Both the position numbers and the translations under genes were made by a program. From Flavobacteriaceae bacterium (GTDB taxonomy: Bacteria > Bacteroidota > Bacteroidia > Flavobacteriales > Weeksellaceae), in the NCBI GenBank assembly GCA_031273305.1, contig JAISSC010000005.1:1-6316 (forward strand): a stretch of 6,316 nucleotides of DNA. The letters are read 5' to 3'. Under the pieces are notes generated by a model. The model saw only the letters and a program-made list of their open reading frames with translations, did no database searches and had not been told where the DNA came from. This document shows positions 1 to 5,370 of this stretch, piece after piece. Each line of letters starts with the position of its first letter. The stretch's first letter is position 1.

Positions 1-181
1 CCATCAAACGAATTGGTTTACCGGGACGACCAGTGTCTTTGCAATACAAAGGTTCAAAAGCTTTTTCAAAAATATGCCAGTGTATTTGGTTGGCTAAAAT
101 GTATAAAGGATGCTTTTGATATAGTGTATCAGAAAATGAGAAAAATAAACTAGGTTCAGATGCTTTTTTACGTGGTATCAT
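1..181 (-). CDS. IS5-family transposase, N-terminal part (runs off window)
   Basis: This frame was found by translating the minus strand. It opens with ATG at 181-179 (MIPRKKASEPSLFFSFSDTL) and stays open for 60 codons to the window edge. The stretch HPLYILANQIHW, then the Phe/Glu-rich segment FEKAFEPLY, then GRPGKPIRLM, is the typical N-terminal (DUF772-type) domain of IS5/IS1182-like DDE transposases. In these proteins the HPLY-LA-I-W and GRP-KPIRLM blocks precede the catalytic domain. The catalytic DDE residues would lie beyond base 1 and cannot be assessed. The gene is cut only by the window edge and shows no internal stop. It points the same way as the toxin array and lies just downstream of cassette D, so an insertion sequence marks this end of the array. 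Family assignment is fairly sure; the subgroup is not. Confidence 0.85.
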   Translation of the reverse strand, partial: MIPRKKASEPSLFFSFSDTLYQKHPLYILANQIHWHIFEKAFEPLYCKDTGRPGKPIRLM

Positions 182-341
182 GTCAAAAATATTGCAAGGT
201 TTACAATACAAAAATACAAAACAATGAAAATAATATACATCTTATTTATCAACAAATAATTAACAATCAAATGGTTAAGTGTTTTTTAATGGACGACTAT
301 ATAATAATGCTTGGTAAAAGAACCCTCACGGAATACAAGTA
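182..341. other. Non-coding gap: array end and probable IS left end
   Basis: This very AT-rich stretch lies between the stop of the cassette D lipoprotein gene and the transposase start. It should contain the left terminus and promoter of the insertion sequence. On the minus strand the sequence from about 300 downward (TAGTCGTCCATTAAAAAAC) is a plausible IS terminal repeat. The partner end is outside the window, so the boundary cannot be fixed. A short open frame on the plus strand here has no recognisable protein character and I do not count it as a gene. Unlike the other three cassette ends, no Rhs core fragment follows the immunity gene. Confidence 0.45.
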
Positions 342-989
342 TTACCATACTACTAACCAATAAATTATAACTTCTTCTTTTTCATTAAAGGCTATGCCCT
401 TCGAGTAACCATGCTTTAATACATCTGGCATATAAGATTTATTATAATCTATTTTTTGTGAGTAAAAACCTTCTTTTGAATCTATTATAAGGTATTTAAA
501 ATTCTTATCTAATTTACTTTTTGTTGTATTATTTGCATAATAATTATCCCAAAAATTAGGTATTACAACATATTTATCATTACAGTCTTCTGAAATTTCA
601 CTTTGATACCCTTCAAATTGATCTAAAATTAACTTGCCCTTTCTCAAAAAATCATTAACGACTACAACACAATTATCATCAATGTTGTAAATTTTATTTT
701 TTACATATTCTTTTTTTGTTTCTATTATCTGTTTATTAGCTTTACTAAATGCCAGATTAATTTCTTCTGTATTAAAATGGGCTACTGTATCAGTCACATA
801 AGTATAATCTGTAAAGACGCTTGTATATTTTCTTGGAAAATGAGATGTTAAACTATCTCCAAAATATGATAAATGGTCATTATAATCTTTGTCTTTACTT
901 AAATCTACACACGAATTTAAAACGAATAAAACAGAAATACATATAACTAAATAAACACGAATTTTCAACGATATAAATATTTTATACAT
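342..989 (-). CDS. Putative immunity lipoprotein of cassette D
   Basis: This is a 215-residue protein of unknown family. The N-terminus has basic residues, then a hydrophobic stretch (about residues 11-25), then LNSC with Cys27. That is a lipoprotein signal peptide, so the mature protein should be lipid-anchored and face the periplasm or the surface. The rest is rich in Lys, Asp, Asn and Tyr and has no motif I can name. The ATG at 989 lies 6 bases after the stop of the cassette D rhs tail, so the pair is probably one transcriptional unit. By position this is the cognate immunity protein; no similarity supports that. The C-terminus ends in a hydrophobic YWLVVW just before the IS-containing gap. 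It could be the natural end, or the gene could have lost its original 3' end to an insertion. Confidence 0.7.
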   Translation of the reverse strand: MYKIFISLKIRVYLVICISVLFVLNSCVDLSKDKDYNDHLSYFGDSLTSHFPRKYTSVFTDYTYVTDTVAHFNTEEINLAFSKANKQIIETKKEYVKNKIYNIDDNCVVVVNDFLRKGKLILDQFEGYQSEISEDCNDKYVVIPNFWDNYYANNTTKSKLDKNFKYLIIDSKEGFYSQKIDYNKSYMPDVLKHGYSKGIAFNEKEEVIIYWLVVW

Positions 990-995
990 AAAAGT

Positions 996-1865
996 TTATC
1001 TTTTCTTTAATGATTTTAGTAATGTTGGTATGAACTCTCCAAGTTTTTTTGCTCCAAACTTGATAATACCTTTTTCAGCATTATTATCTATCTTATCATC
1101 AATGGAACCTTTAAATGGAGTTCCATATAATCTGGTTTCTTCATATTCATTAGTTACTACAGTTACTCCTGCAACTATTTTAGACCAAGATCTAGGTTCT
1201 TTTACCTTACGCAGAAATTTTCTAGTATCCTTACTTCCTTTTTCTCTTGTAAATAAATAAGATTCTTGTAAATCTCTGGTACTATATTTTAAAGTTATAG
1301 TTCTTCCGACATCTTCTCTAGAAACGTCTGTGTAATTACGCTCTAAAACAATATCTTTTAATGCTAATTCTCCTGTTACTCCACCTTCTAATACAATTTC
1401 ATAATTTCCTACCGGTTTTTCTGAACCTTTTACACTATAATAAGAATCAAAATGACTATATCCGTCTTCTCCTGATACATATCGTTCATAGGCATCTTGC
1501 TCTGAATTCCAAAAATATTGTCCTGTATCATCTTTAAAATAAGGTATCTTTTTTATTGGGGGTTCTTTATAATCTTCTTCCTCCGGAACCATTCCAGTTG
1601 GGTCAGTATATTTAACAGGGTTTTGATATGAAAATTGGTACGGTGTCATTGTCATTTCCGCAGCAGCATCAACACTGTAAAACAAACTTAATTTCGAATC
1701 AAAATACCTACTCGAAAAGTAGTACAACCCCGTCTCATCATCCATCTCCTTACTATTAAACTTATAAGGCGTATTCCACTTATCATTTTTCTCTTCAAGA
1801 AAAACTTCCCCAAACGGAATATATTCCACATGCTGCGAAACCATACTTATTTTAGGACTTGACAT
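996..1865 (-). CDS. Orphan Rhs core fragment with unknown C-terminal domain (cassette D)
   Basis: This 289-residue frame opens with ATG at 1865, inside the end of the preceding membrane-protein gene. Residues 1-8 are not Rhs-like. From VSQHVEYIPFGEV (residues 9-21) the protein follows the Rhs core found in the other cassettes, up to NPVKYTDPTG (DPTG at 88-91). The core is degenerate: the usual YYYGARYYD reads YYFSSRYFD, and SVDP reads SVDA (residues 64-67). The tail (about 92-289) holds an acidic, aromatic-rich part (YFKDDTGQYFWN), a beta-rich middle, and a basic amphipathic end (residues 263-289, several Lys with Ile, Leu and Phe). No catalytic motif is recognisable, so no activity is assigned. 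No Shine-Dalgarno sequence precedes the ATG. The gene may be translated through coupling to the overlapping gene, or be silent until recombined onto a full rhs gene. Confidence 0.75.
   Translation of the reverse strand: MSSPKISMVSQHVEYIPFGEVFLEEKNDKWNTPYKFNSKEMDDETGLYYFSSRYFDSKLSLFYSVDAAAEMTMTPYQFSYQNPVKYTDPTGMVPEEEDYKEPPIKKIPYFKDDTGQYFWNSEQDAYERYVSGEDGYSHFDSYYSVKGSEKPVGNYEIVLEGGVTGELALKDIVLERNYTDVSREDVGRTITLKYSTRDLQESYLFTREKGSKDTRKFLRKVKEPRSWSKIVAGVTVVTNEYEETRLYGTPFKGSIDDKIDNNAEKGIIKFGAKKLGEFIPTLLKSLKKR
1593..1842 (-). repeat. Rhs core repeat copy D
   Basis: This copy aligns without gaps to cassette A over its upstream part (offset 4370 bases; for example 1700 matches 6070 and 1842 matches 6212). 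Similarity stops abruptly at 1842/1843. In A and C the sequence continues into the RLGK codons, whereas here it becomes the 3' end of the preceding membrane-protein gene. The downstream end is the DPTG codons at 1604-1593. The part nearest DPTG has diverged strongly from A and B. Confidence 0.8.
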
Positions 1866-2265
1866 TACGCATAATAAAATATATTATCAGCACAGAAACT
1901 GTAGATATAAAATGTGATACCAAATAATTTCTAGTCATAAAACCATCATCTTCTAAAACATGATTAAAACTATCTTTATCTATAAGAAACAATATTAAAA
2001 CATATATTCCCAGATTTAGTATAAAAAATAAGTATTGATACTGCATTGAAACTATTAAGCGATTAACTAAATAATGAATCATTACAGAAATTAAAAACTG
2101 AGGAATTAGAATACAAATCATAATAAATGGGGACATCCATATACTCCATTCACTCCATCCTGAATAATTACTTCCAAAAATTAATACAAGAAATATTATA
2201 AGCGTAAATAGACAATCTATAAAGAATAAGAATATCATTGTTTTACTATTTAGAGTCTTATTCAT
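1852..2265 (-). CDS. Putative immunity membrane protein of cassette C
   Basis: This is a 137-residue, strongly hydrophobic protein with four likely transmembrane helices at about residues 10-31, 44-66, 78-95 and 115-132. A loop rich in Trp, Ser and Gly lies between helices 1 and 2, and an acidic loop (DKDSFNHVLEDD) lies between helices 3 and 4. It belongs to no family I recognise. The ATG at 2265 lies 2 bases after the stop of the lipase-like rhs tail. Position and envelope location suggest an immunity protein against that toxin. An inner-membrane protein would suit a phospholipase that attacks membranes from the periplasm, but this is inference. Its last 14 bases overlap the start of the cassette D rhs fragment, though its stop codon lies just outside the conserved core. 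Confidence 0.7.
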   Translation of the reverse strand: MNKTLNSKTMIFLFFIDCLFTLIIFLVLIFGSNYSGWSEWSIWMSPFIMICILIPQFLISVMIHYLVNRLIVSMQYQYLFFILNLGIYVLILFLIDKDSFNHVLEDDGFMTRNYLVSHFISTVSVLIIYFIMRNVKS

Positions 2266-2267
2266 AA

Positions 2268-3668
2268 TTATTGACGTAATAATTTATTATACCAATCGCC
2301 TACTCTGTTGTGAGAATTATGAAAATCTCCAAATATTCCCTGTGGATTATCTACTGGAATATTTGTTGCATCATTAAAAGTTCTACCAGCAGAGCCAGAC
2401 TCTCCTGTTCCTTTAAAATTTGATGGGCGATCTGGTATAAATGTAGAACCATTTCCTCCATTTACTTGAACAGGATCTTTCGTATCATACACATTAACAT
2501 GGGAGACATTTAATTTCACTTCATCTAATAATTGATAATCAGGACGAACAGGCGTATTAATAGTTAATAGGTTAATTTTAGTATCCTTAAACTCCTCCAT
2601 GCGAGCTATTGTATTGATTGCTTCAATAGCTACATTGCCTCCATGACTATGACCGACCAATGTTATTGCATCATTTTTAGTCATATTATTTTCTTTTCTT
2701 AGGTTTAGAACGTACGAAACTAATTGCTCAGCAGCTATTTCCCTCATTGAAGCATAATTACCCCCTGACCAATTAAAGTCAAAATTTGTAACTCGAACAC
2801 TACTCGTTCCAAAGGCTTTTTTTACAGCTCCTATAATACCTGTATGCCCTATCTGATTTTTCCATGTACTAGAATCCGACCATGTACCATGTACTGCCAC
2901 TACTTGCTTTCCATTAGGATCCATCCATTTTACCGGACTTTGGTAGGCATATCCATAAACATTCAAGTTCTTATCATTGTATACCCCTCCATTATGCTGA
3001 CCATCAATATAGTGCTCTGTTTCAAATATTGGGTTATATCCTGCCAACGGGTCAACTGACAACCAAACACTTACCTTAGAATCATAATACCTTGCCCCGT
3101 AGTAATATAACCCCGTCTCATCATCCAACTCCTTACTATTAAACTTATACGGCGTATTCCACTTATCATTTTTCTCTTCAAGAAAAACCTCCCCAAATGG
3201 AATATACTCAACATGCTGCGAAACCTTTCCTAATCGGGTTGTAACATAAGAAGTACTGCCCAAATGGTCAGGATGATAAAAATACAAATCTGTTTCTTCA
3301 ATTACTCCTGTTCCTTCGTAGCCCCAACCTGCTTCTACATTATCGTTTGTTACAGGGTCACCCCATTTAATAGGCGGTCCGGGTACATCTCCCGGCTGGT
3401 TAAATACAGGAACTTTAGGCCATCCTAAAGGCGGTTCATTACTTTCATTCAACGGACTTCCAAAATCAGGATAAGGCTGTCCTGTGTATTCAGGACTTCC
3501 ATAAATACCTTTCTTATCCGGAGGACCCGGAGGTATCCCTAAACTTGCAATATACTCTTCCACTTTCTTATCGTACCAACTTTGTTGCTTCGCAAAATTA
3601 ATGCCTCCGGCAGTAATGCCGTTGCCATTCAGACCTGAGTTATTATTAAGAAAATCCGTATAAATCAA
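2268..3668 (-). CDS. Rhs core fragment with alpha/beta-hydrolase (lipase-like) toxin domain (cassette C)
   Basis: This 466-residue frame has the longest Rhs portion fully inside the window. Residues 1-44 are the end of the Rhs repeat region, and 45-105 form a Pro/Gly-rich linker. Residues 113-253 are the Rhs-associated core (HPDHLGST, YIPFGEV, GLYYYGARYYDSK, SVDP, ending DPNG at 250-253). The tail is an alpha/beta-hydrolase domain. It has VHGTW (259-263) as the first strand and oxyanion region, GHSHGG (339-344) with likely nucleophile Ser341, acid candidates Asp395 and Asp398, and histidine candidates His450 and His453 near the C-terminus. This is the order Ser-Asp-His expected for lipases, so a phospholipase-type antibacterial toxin is likely; the substrate is not known. 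The only start is TTG at 3668, two codons after an in-frame TAA and without a ribosome-binding site. The gene is therefore probably an orphan tail, not an independently well-translated protein. Confidence 0.85.
   Translation of the reverse strand: MIYTDFLNNNSGLNGNGITAGGINFAKQQSWYDKKVEEYIASLGIPPGPPDKKGIYGSPEYTGQPYPDFGSPLNESNEPPLGWPKVPVFNQPGDVPGPPIKWGDPVTNDNVEAGWGYEGTGVIEETDLYFYHPDHLGSTSYVTTRLGKVSQHVEYIPFGEVFLEEKNDKWNTPYKFNSKELDDETGLYYYGARYYDSKVSVWLSVDPLAGYNPIFETEHYIDGQHNGGVYNDKNLNVYGYAYQSPVKWMDPNGKQVVAVHGTWSDSSTWKNQIGHTGIIGAVKKAFGTSSVRVTNFDFNWSGGNYASMREIAAEQLVSYVLNLRKENNMTKNDAITLVGHSHGGNVAIEAINTIARMEEFKDTKINLLTINTPVRPDYQLLDEVKLNVSHVNVYDTKDPVQVNGGNGSTFIPDRPSNFKGTGESGSAGRTFNDATNIPVDNPQGIFGDFHNSHNRVGDWYNKLLRQ
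2910..3668 (-). repeat. Rhs core repeat copy C (longest copy)
   Basis: The stretch 3078-3329 aligns without gaps to cassette A 6065-6316 (offset 2987), with scattered substitutions that mostly leave the protein unchanged. Upstream of 3329 the copy continues to about 3668 through a segment for which the window holds no second copy, so its true 5' breakpoint cannot be seen. Downstream, between SVDP and DPNG, it carries a variant linker (NPIFETEHYIDGQHNGGVY) different from the PHMSPYNYAANNPVKY version in A and B. Confidence 0.8.
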
Positions 3669-4122
3669 TTTTTATTGGGGATAAACCAACAAGATAATTT
3701 ATTAAATTTCTTATCTCATTAGGTGGAGATTTGAATGAAAAATCATCAACTTCATAAAAAACTTGATTATTAATTACTAATGTAACCCCCCAAGTATCCG
3801 AAATAAAAATATCCCTATTTTGATACTGTATATTAATAAACGAAATCAATTTATTAATTTCATATTTTTGACTATTGGACAGTTTCGTTATGTATTCATT
3901 TTTATCATTTATATTTCTTGGAAAATGATTTTTCACAATTAAACTATCATTAATAATAGAAATTGAATATCTTACATCCTCTATAACTCCTGTTGGATAA
4001 AATTTTAAAGATATTGAAATATCTTGTCCTTCTAGTTCTGACATATCGTTATCCTTTTGTTGTGAATGGCAAGAGGTTAAGTACACGATACAGAATAATA
4101 GTGTTATATAACTTGTTTTCAT
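3646..4122 (-). CDS. Putative immunity lipoprotein of cassette B
   Basis: This is a 158-residue protein. The N-terminus MKTSYITLLFCIVYLTSC is a short signal peptide with lipobox LTSC and lipidation Cys18, followed by a polar linker (HSQQKDND). The remainder looks like a mixed alpha/beta domain; the stretch DTWGVTLVINNQVFYEVDDF suggests a beta hairpin. I do not recognise the family. The ATG at 4122 lies one base after the stop of the M91-type toxin frame, so the two genes are tightly coupled and this is the likely immunity partner. Its 3' end overlaps the first 23 bases of the cassette C rhs fragment. The last residues (about YGFS) and the TAA stop therefore lie in sequence that also encodes the rhs frame, which suggests that the original end was altered when the cassettes were joined. 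Confidence 0.7.
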   Translation of the reverse strand: MKTSYITLLFCIVYLTSCHSQQKDNDMSELEGQDISISLKFYPTGVIEDVRYSISIINDSLIVKNHFPRNINDKNEYITKLSNSQKYEINKLISFINIQYQNRDIFISDTWGVTLVINNQVFYEVDDFSFKSPPNEIRNLINYLVGLSPIKIDLYGFS

Positions 4123-4383
4123 ATTAGTATGCTCCTCTTGGATTTTGTTTTTGTTCTTTTCTTAACTGATTTTCTGTAATATCATCTTTTTTAGTTCCTG
4201 TAAGTCCAACTGTTCGTAATTCTTCGGTTTTGTGTGTTTGAGTTACTGAATTACCCATACCATCTTTATAGGTATGAGTAGAAGTAGAAGGACTATAATC
4301 TCCGTCCATATAATGTTCCGCATGGATTAATTCGTGTCCCAATCCAATTTGATTTGGTCTTTTTGCTCCTGAAGAATAACCTG

Positions 4384-4391
4384 TTTTTGGG
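4384..4391 (-). other. Frameshift site in M91-type toxin
   Basis: On the coding strand this is CCC AAA AA, a run of three C followed by five A. With four A the frame continues as NPKTGYSSG into the HELIH half. With five A it terminates at 4293. The site does not form a canonical X XXY YYZ slippery heptamer in the incoming frame, and the shift needed is +1, not the commoner -1. An indel in a homopolymer is the simpler reading, either a real mutation or a sequencing error. Confidence 0.75.
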
Positions 4392-4740
4392 ATTAATTGT
4401 TAAAATATCAGGGTTCGAAGTTGGGTCAAAACTTACTATTGCATCCGAGCCTTTACCATTGGCAGCATCAGTGTAATTAGTTGCTTTTGCTTTGTTTCCA
4501 ATTCCATTGAGAAAATTTCCCTGACTGTCCTTAATATCTATAGTTACAGTTTTATTAGAACTATTAAGCCTTCGAATCAATCTAGTTCCTGCTGTTTTAT
4601 TTCCCTTTCCTAAACTTGCAATCTTAATTCTGATTGTTCCATCCTTTTGAGTAGAATAAACCAATTTGTCATTCGTTAGTTTTTGAAGATTACCCAAAAT
4701 AGTGTAAATATCTTTTGTAGATGTTCCTTTAGGCAAAACA

Positions 4741-4955
4741 ATATCCCTACCATCAGGGTCAATATATTTCACCGGATTATTGGCGGCATAATTATAAGGA
4801 CTCATATGTGGATATTTTTCCATTTTCGGGTCAACCGATAACCAAATACTTATCTTAGAATCAAAATACCTTGCCCCGTAGTAGTATAACCCCGTCTCCT
4901 CATCTAACTCCTTAGCATTAAACTTATACGGACTATTCCACTTATCATTCTTTTC
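4741..4955 (-). repeat. Rhs core repeat copy B (5'-truncated)
   Basis: This copy aligns without gaps to cassette A (offset 1208). The 95 bases at 4741-4835 are nearly identical to 5949-6043 (one difference seen by eye), including the DPDG codons (4760-4749) and the first codons of the tail (RDI). Upstream, similarity ends around the EKNDKW codons, and the sequence becomes the 3' end of the cassette A lipoprotein gene. The PDHLGST and YIPFGEV blocks are therefore missing from this copy. Confidence 0.85.
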
Positions 4956-5370
4956 TCGATAAAATATATTTACTCGTTCCATCTTTAGAACTTAGTTCCA
5001 GTATTTCTAAATTATTTTCTATATGGATTTTATATAAATACTCCTTTTCATCAAAATATGGTTGACCAACTTCAAAGAAAAACTCAACCTTCTTACTATC
5101 TGATACCAAAGTATAAGTAAAGTTTATTTCTTCCTTTGATGGCTTTGTGATTTTACCTTCTCCATTGTCAGCAAACTCAATTTCAGGGCAAACATTACAT
5201 TTAGATACTATACTATTATTTTCCTGACTTGAGATATACCATTTTCCGATCAAATTATATATTGAGTTCATATCACTACTAGCTTGGTTAGTGGATTTTT
5301 TTGAATTGTCACAAGAAAAAAAAGTAACAATAACTAACAACAATACTTTTACTCCCATCATATTATTCAT
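4945..5370 (-). CDS. Putative immunity lipoprotein of cassette A
   Basis: This is a 141-residue protein. The N-terminal hydrophobic stretch VLLLVIVTFFSC ends at Cys20 and is followed by a Ser/Asn/Lys-rich linker, so it is a probable lipoprotein, although FFSC is a loose lipobox. The mature part begins IGKWYISSQ and alternates short beta strands (PEIEFADNGEGKI, FTYTLVSDSKKVEFFF, NNLEILELSSKDG). This pattern resembles small lipocalin-like beta-barrel proteins; that is a weak, by-eye inference. The ATG at 5370 overlaps the end of the cassette A rhs frame by 8 bases, so translational coupling is likely, and it is the presumed immunity partner. Its TGA stop (4947-4945) lies inside Rhs core sequence of cassette B, in the codons for Asn-Asp of EKNDKW. 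The natural end of the gene was probably replaced at the joint. Confidence 0.7.
   Translation of the reverse strand: MNNMMGVKVLLLVIVTFFSCDNSKKSTNQASSDMNSIYNLIGKWYISSQENNSIVSKCNVCPEIEFADNGEGKITKPSKEEINFTYTLVSDSKKVEFFFEVGQPYFDEKEYLYKIHIENNLEILELSSKDGTSKYILSRKE

Larger units (their letters stand above)
4124..4982 (-). pseudogene. Frameshifted Rhs fragment with NleD-like M91 zinc metallopeptidase toxin (cassette B)
   Basis: Two overlapping frames together make one toxin tail. The 5' part (4982-4293) starts with ATG inside the preceding lipoprotein gene. It joins the Rhs core at EKNDKWNSPYKF and reaches DPDG at residues 75-78, then continues into the tail up to NPK (residues 197-199). There the frame turns to nonsense (RLFFRSKKTK) and stops at 4293. 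Skipping one base restores NPKTGYSSGAKRPNQIGLG, followed by HELIHAEHYMDG (HELIH at 4336-4322), TEELRTVGL and TENQLRKE, ending RGAY. HELIH with a downstream EELxTVG and TENxLRxE matches the M91 family of NleD-type effector zinc proteases. In the intact reading the protein would be about 285 residues. As read, the active-site half is detached, so the toxin should be inactive, unless the extra base is a sequencing error. The downstream lipoprotein gene looks intact. Confidence 0.8.

Noticed and set aside
209..216. TATTTTTG on the minus strand, matching the Bacteroidota -7 consensus TAnnTTTG, 28 bases before the transposase ATG
   Set aside because: No TTTG element lies at the expected distance upstream, and such octamers occur by chance in DNA this AT-rich. 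A promoter is plausible but not supported.
310..345. Possible terminator after cassette D (GGAATAC AAG TATTACC-like inverted repeat)
   Set aside because: The stem is short, AT-rich and bulged, with almost no loop and no T-run after it in the direction of transcription.
160..363. Plus-strand 67-codon open frame
   Set aside because: It overlaps the transposase start and the end of the cassette D lipoprotein gene on the other strand. Its composition is simply that of AT-rich DNA (Asn, Ile, Tyr), and it has no motif.
1030..1260. Plus-strand 76-codon open frame
   Set aside because: It is the antisense shadow of the cassette D tail, with no independent signals.
2844..3059. Plus-strand 71-codon open frame
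   Set aside because: It is antisense to the Rhs core of cassette C. The minus-strand frame clearly encodes the conserved protein.
4384..4391. Programmed ribosomal frameshifting to join the two halves of the M91-type toxin
   Set aside because: The needed shift is +1, the sequence is not a canonical slippery heptamer in this frame, and no stop codon or rare-codon stall site is adjacent. A simple indel explains it better.
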